Translations under genes and position numbers: made by a program
From: JAQUGA01 sp038210985
GTDB taxonomy: Bacteria; Bacteroidota; Bacteroidia; Bacteroidales; WCHB1-69
DNA: 64,000 bases
Reading direction: 5' to 3'
NCBI GenBank assembly: GCA_038210985.1
Contig: JBBQWB010000003.1
Coordinates: 12,067 to 76,066 of the forward strand
Shown: in pieces, positions 45,558-54,772 of the stretch
Layout: each line of letters begins with the position of its first letter
Position numbering within the stretch: position 1 is the stretch's first letter
The notes under the pieces: model-generated
The model's database searches: none
What the model saw: only the letters and a program-made list of their open reading frames with translations
Told to the model about the DNA's origin: nothing

Positions 45558-45600
45558 TAGTACTATGTATTGCATGGTACTAAAATTATTATTAATTTTG
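45558..45600 (+). promoter_or_regulatory. padR promoter with PadR-type palindromic operator
   Basis: TTG (45570-45572), a 20-base spacer, then TAATTTTG (45593-45600) five bases before the ATG-containing leader. The TTG lies in the centre of a 25-bp palindrome (45558-45582) with arms TAGTAC/GTACTA and inner ATG/CAT. This fits an autorepressor site. Confidence 0.65.
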
Positions 45601-45604
45601 CAGA

Positions 45605-45934
45605 ATGAATGAAGAAAAAAACATTACACAGTTTCGCAAAGGAGTTTTAGAGTTCTGTATTTTGTCGGTTTTATCACAGCAGGATGCGTATGTGTCGGAT
45701 TTAATAGATGTGCTAAAAAAATCAAAGCTTATCGTTGTGGAAGGGACCATGTATCCACTTTTAATGCGATTAAAAAACGATGGATATTTGACCTATCGAT
45801 GGGAAGAATCGAAAACTGGACCTCCACGAAAATATTATCGCATTAGCGACGAAGGGAAAACCTATTTGTCGAAACTTGAAGAGGCTTGGCAGGAAATGGT
45901 TGAAACAGTGAACAAAATTAGAAATATAACGTAA
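45605..45934 (+). CDS. PadR family transcriptional regulator
   Basis: 109 residues, the short PadR class. The winged helix spans about 8-90: FRKGVLEFCILSVLSQQDAYVSDL, VVEGTMYPLLMRLKNDGYLT and GPPRKYYRISDEGKTYL. A short C-terminal helix (about 92-109) serves for dimerisation. In Bacteroidetes PadR of this type is commonly paired with a PspC-domain gene, as here, 19 bases downstream. The palindrome covering its own -33 box suggests autorepression. The inducing signal is unknown, probably envelope stress or a hydrophobic ligand. Confidence 0.94.
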   Translation: MNEEKNITQFRKGVLEFCILSVLSQQDAYVSDLIDVLKKSKLIVVEGTMYPLLMRLKNDGYLTYRWEESKTGPPRKYYRISDEGKTYLSKLEEAWQEMVETVNKIRNIT

Positions 45935-45953
45935 AACATAAAAAATAAATAAA

Positions 45954-47600
45954 ATGAAACGAACATTCACAGCAAACATAAACGGGTTGATTTTTCATAT
46001 TGACGAAGACGCATACGAAAGACTTCAGTCATATATGCGTTCGATAAAAACTCATTTTTCGAATCAAGAAGGAACCGACGAAATAAGTTCCGATATAGAA
46101 TCGAGGATAGCAGAACTTATGCAGCTTTTAATTTCGCCACAAAAACAGGTAATCACTATCGAAGATGTGGAGTCGATTATTAAGCAACTTGGCGAACCTC
46201 AAGAAATGAGCGATGAGGAACCTGCTAAAGAAGAAAAAAAAGAGGAAAAATCTCAATATTCAAACGTTGACAAACGTTTTTTTCGAGATCCCGATAATAA
46301 AGCAATAAGTGGCGTTTGTAGTGGAATTGCAGCGTATTTTAATATCGACCCGGTAATTATTAGAATAATATTTGTTGTATTGTTTATTATTGGTGGAAGC
46401 TCTTTATGGGTTTATGTTATTTTGTGGATAGCTATTCCCGAAGCAAAAACTTCGGTTGAAAAACTACAGATGAAAGGCGAACAAGTGAACATCGACAATA
46501 TCGAAAAAAAAATCAAAGAAGAATTTAAAGGAATAGGTAAACGTATAAAAAATTACGGAAACGAAGCTTCGAACGCAATTCATAAAGCATCTAATAAAGT
46601 AAATCCTAAAACTGGAATCGAACGCTTTTTTTCATTTGTTTTAGATGCATTTGGACATGTTTTTAAAGCATTTGGAATTATATTAGGAATTATATTTATT
46701 ATGGTTGGTGTTTTTATACTAATAGGATTTATCTTTTCATTTTTGCGGGTGGATAACACCGTTTTTATCTCATCTATAGGCTTAACCAGTTTTTCTATTC
46801 CTCAACTTATCGATGCGTTTATGGATAGTACTTCCGAAAAAAGTTTATTCATTGTTGGATTATTGATAACCGTTGGAGTTCCTCTTATCATGTTGATATA
46901 TAATGGAATGAAATTAATTTTTGGATGGCGTTTTGAAGTTCGTTTTTTGGGACTTTCAACCTTTTCAATCTGGATAGCAGGATTAATTTTTGTTGGTATT
47001 GTAGCTTTTCGCATCGCTAGCGATTTTAGCAATAAAGGTGTAGAAATTAGCACTGTAAAAATGGACAGTCCTATCGGGAATACCATTTATTTAAAGGCTT
47101 TATCGAACGACGAAATAAATGGAATTAGTGCAAATAATACAAATTATTATACTGGCAGATGGAATATTGTGAATAATAAAAATTGTCAGATTTTATTTGG
47201 AATTCCTGAAATTACTGTTTTACAAAGCGAAACGAATGATTTTCAGCTTTGTATTTCAAGGTTTTCAAAAGGCCGAACCATAAAATACGCCAACGAACGT
47301 GCAAAAGGGATTCATTTTGAATACATACAATCATCCGATACCCTTTTAATTTCGCCTTATTATCTATTAAAAGAAAACAGTATTTGGCGAAATCAGTATT
47401 TAAAAATCAGCATTAAAGTTCCCAAGGGAAAATATCTTTTTATAGATGAAAGTTTGTCGCCTATTATTGGAGTAGATAAATTAAACGAAAACTTGCATCC
47501 TTTTATTGGTCGAAAAATGGATATATCTCAAAATCCCGAATCGGGCGATAATGAAATAACAGAAAAAAGTGCGGGCGATAGTTTGAAAAAATCTAAATAG
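45954..47600 (+). CDS. PspC domain membrane protein
   Basis: 548 residues. A cytoplasmic N-terminal region (1-~90, TFTANINGLIFHIDEDAYERL and SRIAELMQLLI) precedes a PspC domain (about 100-170: RFFRDPDNKAISGVCSGIAAYFNIDP, VIIRIIFVVLFIIGG). A charged helical stretch follows, then four more membrane segments (about 235-262, 285-300, 305-325, 335-352) and a C-terminal beta region outside. The family takes part in envelope-stress responses and may bind the partner regulator. It is cotranscribed with padR. Confidence 0.88.
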   Translation: MKRTFTANINGLIFHIDEDAYERLQSYMRSIKTHFSNQEGTDEISSDIESRIAELMQLLISPQKQVITIEDVESIIKQLGEPQEMSDEEPAKEEKKEEKSQYSNVDKRFFRDPDNKAISGVCSGIAAYFNIDPVIIRIIFVVLFIIGGSSLWVYVILWIAIPEAKTSVEKLQMKGEQVNIDNIEKKIKEEFKGIGKRIKNYGNEASNAIHKASNKVNPKTGIERFFSFVLDAFGHVFKAFGIILGIIFIMVGVFILIGFIFSFLRVDNTVFISSIGLTSFSIPQLIDAFMDSTSEKSLFIVGLLITVGVPLIMLIYNGMKLIFGWRFEVRFLGLSTFSIWIAGLIFVGIVAFRIASDFSNKGVEISTVKMDSPIGNTIYLKALSNDEINGISANNTNYYTGRWNIVNNKNCQILFGIPEITVLQSETNDFQLCISRFSKGRTIKYANERAKGIHFEYIQSSDTLLISPYYLLKENSIWRNQYLKISIKVPKGKYLFIDESLSPIIGVDKLNENLHPFIGRKMDISQNPESGDNEITEKSAGDSLKKSK

Positions 47601-47615
47601 GAGTGAGGTTGTTTT

Positions 47616-47750
47616 GGAGGCTGAGCCTGTCGAAACCACTGAATGATATAGAAATTAATGTGATTTTTTTCTTTGGTGAATCAATCTCTGTTTCCGATTT
47701 CGACGAGCTCAATCAGCGGTTGGAGGTTGAGCCTGTCGAAACCACTAAAT
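47616..47750. repeat. TGAGCCTGTCGAAACC interspersed repeats
   Basis: Two direct copies (47616-47640 and 47718-47750) of TGAGCCTGTCGAAACCACT and an inverted variant TTTCGACGAGCTCAATCAGC (47698-47717) between them. This is the complement of the unit at 8621-8708. The rest of the 47601-47891 gap is AT-rich and includes a 12-bp palindrome, TTAAACGTTTAA, at 47811-47822. Confidence 0.75.
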
Positions 47751-47891
47751 AAAAAAAATCATTAAAAAACTAAGTTATCAAACTAAAGGTGTCAATAAAT
47801 AAAACACTAATTAAACGTTTAAGCCTATAATTTTATGTAAACTTGCATACAATAAATTGACGTTTAAAAGCGTATTATTTAAAACCTATTT

Positions 47892-49913
47892 ATGAAGAAA
47901 TTATCTTTTTTTCTGACGTTATTATTTATTTTTTTTTCTGCATTTGGTTATTCTCAAGACGATGATGAAACAGATAAAGCAGAAGAGGGTGGCTGTAAAA
48001 CAAAACTCGAAAAACAAGTACAAAAAAAATACGATAAAGCTATTGCAGCTCGCAAAAAAGGAGACAGAGAAACCGCTAATGGATTATTTAAAGAAGTAAT
48101 AGAAATGGATCCCGAATTTGCAAATCCATATTATTTTTTAGGATTTTCGCTTATACGTGATATTGAAAATGGAAAAGGAAATGAAAAAACAATGACAGAT
48201 GCGATTGGCTATTTTGAAAAATGCTCCCAATTGTGTCCCGATTATAATATTTACGCATTTTTTTATGCCGGCAAGCTTTATTACACAATGGAGCAATACG
48301 AAAAATCGATTATTCCTTTGAAAGAGTTTATGAAAGATAGAGATAAGATTAAAAACGAAGTGGATTTTGATGAAGCCGAAAGTATGGTTCGATGGTCTAA
48401 ATTTTACGATGAAGCTTATCAGAACAAGGTTAACTTTAATCCTCAAATTGTAAAAGGAGTATCTTCAAAATATGATGATTACCTTTTTTGTTTAACTCCC
48501 GACCAGGAGATAATGTTTTTTTCGAGAAGAATTCCTCAAGACATTGATAAAACAGATGTTTATCAACAACAGCGAGATGTGGAGGTTTTTACTTTTAGTA
48601 ATTTCGATTCAAAATCAAATTTGTATTCAAATGGTGAAGCTATGCCATATCCATTTAATCAAAGTCAAAACGAAGGAGGTGCAACTATTACCGTAAATAA
48701 CAAGTACATGGTTTTTGTCCGCTCGATTAAATTAATTGATGGATATTTGAACTCGGATTTATTTTATTCGGAGTTAAAAGGGGAAGATTGGACAGAGCCA
48801 ACAATCTTGGGCAACGAAATAAACACCCCAAAAACATGGGAAACTATGCCAAGTATTAGTGCCGATGGGAAAACACTTTATTTTGTAAGTGATCGTCCTG
48901 GTGGTCAAGGTGGATATGATATTTATATGTCAACTCGAAAAAATAATGGAAATTGGGGAGTTCCGGTTAATTTAGGACCAACAATTAATACTCCAAAAAA
49001 CGAAAAAACTCCATTTATACATTCGGATAGTCAAACTTTGTATTTTTCGTCGGATGGTCCCATGGGTTTTGGAGGATACGATATTTTTTATTCTCATATT
49101 GATGAGAGTACAGGAAAATGGGTAACGCCGAAAAATATTGGTTTTCCAATAAATACCGAAAATGATGAAACTGGTTTTTTTGTGAGCATTGATGGAAGTA
49201 AAGGATATTTTGCCTCTAATATTGATTTGAGTACAAAGAAAACGGGCGATTGGAACTTATTTGAATTTGAAATGCCCGAATCGGCTCGACCACAAAAAGT
49301 AGTTTTAATTAAAGGAAATGTGAAAACCGAAACAGGTGATGTTATTGAAGCGAATGTAACAATAAAAAACACTGTTTCTAAGGCTATAACCGAAATTCCG
49401 ATTGATACCTACGATGGTAATTATGCAACGGTTGCATTAATGAAAAACGATTACATTTTGACGGTGAAAAAGGAAGGTTATGCATATGAAACGCACTATG
49501 TCGAAGCGAAAAAACCGGAAGCATTGGTAATTCAAAAAGTAAATATGGAAGTTAAGCCGATAGAGGTTGGGAAAAGTTACAATTTGAATGATATCTATTT
49601 TACCACCGATAGTTATGAACTCACTTTTGAATCAAAATCGGTAGTTGATGATTTTATCGAATTTTTGAAAGAGAATAAAAGTATAAAAGTTGAAATACAG
49701 GGACATACCGATAATGTTGGTTCTCCGACATATAACTTAACTCTTTCCGAAAATCGTGCAAAATCGGTGTACGATTATATTATTCAAAATGGTATTCCTG
49801 CCGACAGGATGAAATATAAAGGATATGGGCAAACAAAGCCAATTGAAGTAAATACAACCGAAGAAGGTCGAGCAAAAAATCGTAGAACAGTTTTCTTAAT
49901 TACTCAAAAATAA
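47892..49913 (+). CDS. porE: PorE-like T9SS-associated OmpA protein (TPR + PD40 + CRD + OmpA)
   Basis: 673 residues. Signal peptide to about 21 (AFGYSQ), a TPR region (about 35-150, AIAARKKGDRETANGLFKEV), PD40 propeller repeats (about 180-430, MPSISADGKTLYFVSDRPGG), a carboxypeptidase-regulatory-like domain (about 470-545) and an OmpA peptidoglycan-binding domain (about 560-673, IQGHTDNVGSPTYN and YKGYGQTKP). This domain order and length are those described for PorE of Porphyromonas gingivalis, which helps anchor the T9SS to peptidoglycan. The window contains T9SS cargos but no other secretion gene. The 497-residue protein at 23607 shares all but the TPR part. Confidence 0.82.
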   Translation: MKKLSFFLTLLFIFFSAFGYSQDDDETDKAEEGGCKTKLEKQVQKKYDKAIAARKKGDRETANGLFKEVIEMDPEFANPYYFLGFSLIRDIENGKGNEKTMTDAIGYFEKCSQLCPDYNIYAFFYAGKLYYTMEQYEKSIIPLKEFMKDRDKIKNEVDFDEAESMVRWSKFYDEAYQNKVNFNPQIVKGVSSKYDDYLFCLTPDQEIMFFSRRIPQDIDKTDVYQQQRDVEVFTFSNFDSKSNLYSNGEAMPYPFNQSQNEGGATITVNNKYMVFVRSIKLIDGYLNSDLFYSELKGEDWTEPTILGNEINTPKTWETMPSISADGKTLYFVSDRPGGQGGYDIYMSTRKNNGNWGVPVNLGPTINTPKNEKTPFIHSDSQTLYFSSDGPMGFGGYDIFYSHIDESTGKWVTPKNIGFPINTENDETGFFVSIDGSKGYFASNIDLSTKKTGDWNLFEFEMPESARPQKVVLIKGNVKTETGDVIEANVTIKNTVSKAITEIPIDTYDGNYATVALMKNDYILTVKKEGYAYETHYVEAKKPEALVIQKVNMEVKPIEVGKSYNLNDIYFTTDSYELTFESKSVVDDFIEFLKENKSIKVEIQGHTDNVGSPTYNLTLSENRAKSVYDYIIQNGIPADRMKYKGYGQTKPIEVNTTEEGRAKNRRTVFLITQK

Positions 49914-50025
49914 GGAACAATAAATAGTGTCTTTCTATAAAGTCCAATAACAACCTTATTTTTGAAAATTTCAATATAATATTTTCTTTATCTATATTTG
50001 TATTTTTATAATGTTTAGATATTAA

Positions 50026-50607
50026 ATTATAAAAAACTTTCGATTTTTTTTTATTGCAATGCCTTTAGTAATTGCATTAAGTACCCAAAATTCCATGGCT
50101 CAAAATTTAATATTTTATCGCTAGGGAAAGATTATTTTTTCAAGAATGATGCTTCAGTTTATGCAATTAAAGTTGATTCGTCTAAAGTGAATGAAGTGGG
50201 AGATACCACTTTTTATCAATTTAAAATGTCTCGGCAAGAAAACGTAATTATGAACAATTGTTTAGACTTTTATGGTGGCTCATTATATGGCAAACACAAC
50301 GTTTTTACTTCCGATAGTTCCTTTTTATTGTTTTCATACCTGAATGATACCATAGTTTTAAAACCTTTTGCCCAGATATATAGTTGTTGGAAAATGTTTA
50401 AATGGAACTTTCAAGATTTATTTATTGAAGTAGTAATTACCGACATTCTTTTATTCAAGTACTGGGAAATTAGTATTTTCAGAAATATTACCTACAAATA
50501 AGTTGAGCGAAATTTCTGTGAATTCATTAAATGCAGGAATTTATTTTATTAAAGTACATTCAAAATCGGAAATGTATTTTAGCCGATTTGTAAAAATTAA
50601 TTATTAG
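50026..50607 (+). pseudogene. Decayed T9SS type A cargo gene
   Basis: A signal-peptide-like reading (NFRFFFIAMPLVIALSTQ, then NSMAQN) starts near 50026 but has no ATG and meets a stop. A neighbouring frame then reads LGKDYFFKNDASVYAIKVD and continues through the open stretch 50187-50501. After another frame change, SLNAGIYFIKVHSKSEMYF ends at TAG 50605-50607, the closing strand of a type A T9SS sorting domain. So the gene lost its start, has at least two frameshifts and most of its sorting domain is deleted. Original function unknown. Confidence 0.75.
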
Positions 50608-50611
50608 TTTT

Positions 50612-51292
50612 TTAAACCCATTTTCCCAGCCAAGTTTCGCGAGAATGAAGATGGGTTTTTAATAATTCTAGATATTCATCGCGTGAAATTGATTCGGCTC
50701 CCAAACTTTCGAGATGAGGTGTATGCATTTGGCAATCAACTAATCCAAATCCTTTTTCGGTAAGCCATTTACAAAGTGCATAAAAAGCAACTTTAGAAGC
50801 GTCGGTATCGGCATGAAACATGGATTCGCCAAAAAAGCAACCACCAATCGAAACACCATATATACCTCCAACTAAACGATTGCCAATAAATGTTTCGACC
50901 GAGTGAGCAAAACCTAATTTATAGAGCTCTTTGTATGCTTTTCGCATGTCATTATTTATCCAAGTATCGGTTTGCTCATTGTGAGGTGTTTTTGCACATG
51001 CATCAATAACACGGCTAAAAACACTGTCGAAACGAACATTGAATTTATTTGATTTTAAAACTCGTTTTAAACTTTTTGAACAATGAAATTTTGAGGGATA
51101 AAGAATCATTCTAGGATCGGGTGACCACCACAAAATAGGATTTTCATTATACCAAGGGAAAATTCCGTTTATGTAAGCATACAATAGTCGTTTTGGAGAC
51201 AAATCACCTCCAATCGCCAATAATCCTTCAGATTCCGATTCGTTTGGATTGGGGAATAAGTAGTCGGTATCATTTAGTTGATATACCGGCAT
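50612..51292 (-). CDS. aat: Leucyl/phenylalanyl-tRNA--protein transferase
   Basis: 226 residues. It adds Leu or Phe from charged tRNA to N-terminal Arg/Lys of proteins, marking them for ClpS/ClpAP (N-end rule). Family blocks are all present: YAYINGIFPWYNENPILWWSPDPRMIL, KAYKELYKLGFAHSVETF, GGIYGVSIGGCFFGESMFH and GLVDCQMHTPHLESLGA. It is cytoplasmic. It is transcribed with udk, whose stop lies 7 bases upstream. Confidence 0.96.
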   Translation of the reverse strand: MPVYQLNDTDYLFPNPNESESEGLLAIGGDLSPKRLLYAYINGIFPWYNENPILWWSPDPRMILYPSKFHCSKSLKRVLKSNKFNVRFDSVFSRVIDACAKTPHNEQTDTWINNDMRKAYKELYKLGFAHSVETFIGNRLVGGIYGVSIGGCFFGESMFHADTDASKVAFYALCKWLTEKGFGLVDCQMHTPHLESLGAESISRDEYLELLKTHLHSRETWLGKWV

Positions 51293-51299
51293 TTTGTTG

Positions 51300-51911
51300 T
51301 TAGAAGTTTAAATTTAATTGTATTCGAGATGCCATAATTTCAATGGCTTGATGGTTTTCGCCACCTTGCGGAACTATAATATCGGCATAGCGTTTTGTGG
51401 GCTCAATAAAAGTAAGATGCATGGGTTTTACAAATTTTGTATAATGATCCAAAACTTGCTTCACATTTCGTCCGCGTTCAATAATATCTCGCTGAATAAT
51501 TCGCATTAGCCTGTCGTCGGAATCGGCATCTACAAATACTTTTATGTCCATTTTATCTCGCATTCGAGGATTGCTAAATGCCAAAATACCTTCGATAATT
51601 ACAACTGCTTGTGGTGCAATAGTAATAGTCTCTTTAGCCCTTCCACAAGTAATATACGAATAAATTGGCATATCGATTGGCTTGCCATTTTTCAAATCTT
51701 CAATATGGCGAATTAAAAGGTTAAACTCGAAGGATGATGGATGATCGAAATTTATTTTCAACTTATCTTCCTGACTTAAATGTCCGTTATCTTTGTAATA
51801 CGAGTCCAGATAAAGAACACTTACCGTGTTTTTTGGCAACCTTTTTACAATTTCTTTAACTACGGTTGTTTTACCTGAACCTGAACCACCTGCAATTCCA
51901 ATTACTAGCAT
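51300..51911 (-). CDS. udk: Uridine kinase
   Basis: 203 residues from the ATG at 51911; the longer frame begins with TTG at 51929, which lies within the predicted -7 promoter box (51934-51927, TATCTTTG) and so is not translated. It phosphorylates uridine/cytidine in pyrimidine salvage. The P-loop GIAGGSGSGKTT is at the N-terminus; YLDSYYKD, FDHPSSFEF and RRDI-type RIIQRDIIERGR (lid) follow as in Udk. It is cytoplasmic and followed by aat. Confidence 0.95.
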   Translation of the reverse strand: MLVIGIAGGSGSGKTTVVKEIVKRLPKNTVSVLYLDSYYKDNGHLSQEDKLKINFDHPSSFEFNLLIRHIEDLKNGKPIDMPIYSYITCGRAKETITIAPQAVVIIEGILAFSNPRMRDKMDIKVFVDADSDDRLMRIIQRDIIERGRNVKQVLDHYTKFVKPMHLTFIEPTKRYADIIVPQGGENHQAIEIMASRIQLNLNF

Positions 51912-51926
51912 GTGTATTTTTTTGAA

Positions 51927-51934
51927 CAAAGATA
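51927..51934 (-). promoter_or_regulatory. -7 box of udk-aat
   Basis: Minus-strand TATCTTTG fits TAnnTTTG and lies 15 bases before the udk ATG. It decides the start against the upstream TTG. No clear -33 box. Confidence 0.6.
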
Positions 51935-51979
51935 AATCGAATAATGGATTAAAAAAAATATTTTAAAAAAAAATCAAAA

Positions 51980-52011
51980 TTTGCAAAGCTCAATCGGCTT
52001 AACTATCTTTG
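51980..52011 (+). promoter_or_regulatory. Promoter of the transglutaminase-like gene
   Basis: TTTG (51980-51983), a 20-base spacer, then TATCTTTG (52004-52011). It fits the Bacteroidetes consensus; the ATG is 16 bases downstream. Confidence 0.75.
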
Positions 52012-52027
52012 AAAACTTTTATAAACG

Positions 52028-52957
52028 ATGACAAAAACAGAGCCCGAAGCAACAACTAAAACGCATCCAAAAAAATCATTTGCCAGAGGATTTTTAATAA
52101 CTCTTGCATCTTTGGTTTTTTCTGTTCCTATGGCGTTTTATGTTAATCGATATGTTCCTGTTTTTTATGTATTTGATTTTGAAGCCGATTTAATAGTTAC
52201 TTTTTTAATTGTATTTTTTATTGTATCGGCTGTTTTTGATAAATATCAAAAAATATCCTTGTTTATTATTTTAATTCTATTTGTTTATATTGGTCATAGG
52301 GTAGTAAAAAATGGATTTAAAGATATTGAGGGTATGTATAAGTCGTACTATATTTTACCCGAAAAAATTTCTTCTGGAAATGATATTAAAGAAGCTAGCA
52401 ACAAAAAGTCGAGCGTTGAAATTACACCTCATATTTCATTCCAACAACGTGTAATTAATAAAATTGATTACCGAGATTCTGTTGTTCGAAATTTTGCGGT
52501 TGAAAAATCACTTCTATACTTTGACGAATATTATTCAAAATACACCTTTATTTGTCGCGAATTTTCATTGATAAAATACATTAAACAAAATTTTAAATAT
52601 GTTCGTGATCCTACTGGTTTCGATTATTTAGCTAGTCCTTTGGAAACAATGAAAACCATGGGTGGCGATTGCGACGATCATTCGATATTACTTGCGTCAA
52701 CCATTAAATCAATTGGTGGAAACGTAAGGCTTGTTTTGGCTCCAAGGCATATTTATCCCGAACTTTTTTGCGGAGATGAGGCTTTGTTTAATGTATATGT
52801 TAGTGCAATCAGAACCTTGTTTTACGAAGAAAGTGAGGGTAAAGTAATTAATTTTAGAGAAGATAACGGAAAATATTGGCTAAACATTGATTATACCGAC
52901 AAGTATCCTGGTTCTAATTATATGAATGACACAATTGTAATGTTTATGTATTTGTAG
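52028..52957 (+). CDS. Membrane protein with transglutaminase-like domain
   Basis: 309 residues. Three N-terminal membrane segments (about 20-40, 52-70, 76-92) are followed by an external transglutaminase-like domain (about 160-300). The Cys-His-Asp triad is visible: GGDCDDHSILLAS (Cys215), APRHIYPELF (His241) and LNIDYTDKYPG (Asp288). Bacterial proteins of this type are mostly proteases or amidases of the envelope rather than cross-linkers. The substrate is unknown. Its stop codon overlaps the end of ispG on the other strand by 14 bases. Confidence 0.85.
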   Translation: MTKTEPEATTKTHPKKSFARGFLITLASLVFSVPMAFYVNRYVPVFYVFDFEADLIVTFLIVFFIVSAVFDKYQKISLFIILILFVYIGHRVVKNGFKDIEGMYKSYYILPEKISSGNDIKEASNKKSSVEITPHISFQQRVINKIDYRDSVVRNFAVEKSLLYFDEYYSKYTFICREFSLIKYIKQNFKYVRDPTGFDYLASPLETMKTMGGDCDDHSILLASTIKSIGGNVRLVLAPRHIYPELFCGDEALFNVYVSAIRTLFYEESEGKVINFREDNGKYWLNIDYTDKYPGSNYMNDTIVMFMYL

Positions 52958-54566
52958 AAGAGATATTTTTATCAGACCATTTGTTTTCGGTTTTTAAAAA
53001 TTGAATGAGCACATCCAAAGCTTCATTTTGCTCAATGTTTTTTTGAATCACATTCTGACCTTTATAAAGCCAAACTTTATTCTTTCCTGCTCCAACTAAA
53101 CCATAATCTGCATCTGCCATTTCGCCAGGACCATTTACCACGCAACCCATTACACCAATTTTCAAATCTTTTAAATGCGAAACTGCCGATTTTACTTCCG
53201 TTAATAATTTTTCGATATTAAATTGAGTCCTGCCGCAGGATGGACAGGAGACAATTTCGGCTTTAAAATGTCGAATACCGCATGCTTGTAAGATGTTTTC
53301 GGCTAAAGTGATATTAACTTCTTTCGAAAAATTTGAATTTGAAATTCTAATTCCGTCTATTATTCCTTCTATCAATAGGCTTCCAAATTCAATGGATGCT
53401 TTTAACATGTATTCATTTATGTTTGTTTCGGTATATTCTTTTGAAATTATTATTGGATTCAGATTGTTTTTATTTTGAACAAAACGATAAAGGTCAGTTA
53501 TGTAATTATCTGTAGATAAGACGAATATAATAATTTTATCCTCAAATTTGCGTGTTGCTTCAATTTCAGAATTATACATAATCGAATTGCTTTCATTTGA
53601 ACAAAATTCTTGATTTAAAATAGCAACATGATTATCGCCTCCAATATTTTTAACGATCTTTGATTTTCGACGTTTAAAATGAATGGTTTTAGAAAAATAT
53701 TTTTTAGGATTTTTAATTTTCAAATCTTCTGCAATAGCTATAATGCTTTTTGCCACTGGAATTTCTTTTTCGGGCGATTCGGTTAATGAAACACGAACGG
53801 TATTTCCAATTTCGTTTAGCAAAAGAGTGCCAATTCCTACTGCCGATTTTATTCTTCCGTCTTCTCCTTCACCAGCTTCGGTAACGCCAAGGTGAATGGG
53901 ATAAAACATCGAATTTTTATGCATCATTTTTACAAATAATCGAGTGGCATAAACCATCGTTTTTACATCGCTCGATTTAAGGGATAGAACAATGTTATGA
54001 AATCCTTCATCGTGAAATATTTTCGAAAACTCAAATGCCGACATCGCCATTCCCATAGCAGTATTGCCATATTTATGGATAATTCGGTCGGATAAAGAGC
54101 CATGGTTAACACCAATTCGAATAACAGTGTTATGTTTTATGCAAATTTCGATTAACGGTTTTAATCGAAAAGCTATTCGGTCAAGCTCTTCCTGATATTC
54201 AACTTCGGTATATGTTTTTAATATTGTTTGTTTTTTATCCACATAATTACCAGGGTTGATTCTGACTTTTTCGACAGTTTTTGCAATTTCTTCGGCTACT
54301 TTTGGGTTAAAATGTACATCGGCAACCAATGGTTGTGAATATCCTAGAGCTCGAAATCTTTGATAAATTTCATTTAAAGATTTTACTTCCGATAAACCAG
54401 GAACGGTAATTCTAATTATTTCACATCCTGTTTTAGCTAAAAGAATTATCTGATTTAAGGTAGATTCAATGTTTAAGGTATCGGTGTTAGTCATCGATTG
54501 AACTCGAATAGGTTGATTTTTACCTATTTTACAATTTCCAATGTGAACTACAATCGTTTTATTCAT
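52944..54566 (-). CDS. ispG: 4-hydroxy-3-methylbut-2-en-1-yl diphosphate synthase
   Basis: 540 residues, the long form with an inserted middle domain found in Bacteroidetes and plants (the E. coli type is about 370). It converts MEcPP to HMBPP in the MEP isoprenoid pathway. The N-terminal TIM barrel shows QSMTNTDT, VADVHFNPKVAEE and RINPGNYV. The C-terminal [4Fe-4S] domain shows VSCPSCGRTQFN and IGVMGCVVNGPGEMADADYG with the three Cys ligands. The insert (about 280-400) is the least conserved part. A -7 box TACCTTTG is at 54595-54588 on this strand. Confidence 0.96.
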   Translation of the reverse strand: MNKTIVVHIGNCKIGKNQPIRVQSMTNTDTLNIESTLNQIILLAKTGCEIIRITVPGLSEVKSLNEIYQRFRALGYSQPLVADVHFNPKVAEEIAKTVEKVRINPGNYVDKKQTILKTYTEVEYQEELDRIAFRLKPLIEICIKHNTVIRIGVNHGSLSDRIIHKYGNTAMGMAMSAFEFSKIFHDEGFHNIVLSLKSSDVKTMVYATRLFVKMMHKNSMFYPIHLGVTEAGEGEDGRIKSAVGIGTLLLNEIGNTVRVSLTESPEKEIPVAKSIIAIAEDLKIKNPKKYFSKTIHFKRRKSKIVKNIGGDNHVAILNQEFCSNESNSIMYNSEIEATRKFEDKIIIFVLSTDNYITDLYRFVQNKNNLNPIIISKEYTETNINEYMLKASIEFGSLLIEGIIDGIRISNSNFSKEVNITLAENILQACGIRHFKAEIVSCPSCGRTQFNIEKLLTEVKSAVSHLKDLKIGVMGCVVNGPGEMADADYGLVGAGKNKVWLYKGQNVIQKNIEQNEALDVLIQFLKTENKWSDKNISSTNT

Positions 54567-54772
54567 TATAAACTAATTTCAATATTGCAAAGGTAAGCAT
54601 CTGATGACAATGCTTAACAATAGATTGTGTTTTTTTATTGAAACTCAAAAATTTATTTGTCGTATACATTTTTTAGAAATGGTTTTAACATCAAAAATTT
54701 TAATAATTTTGTAAAAATCAAAGATTAGTAGGACTTTTTATTTTCATCAAGGAAAACAAATAAAACAATAAT

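Noticed and set aside
51912..51929. Longer udk start at TTG
   Set aside because: The TTG lies within the predicted promoter -7 box; the ATG at 51911 gives the normal N-terminus.
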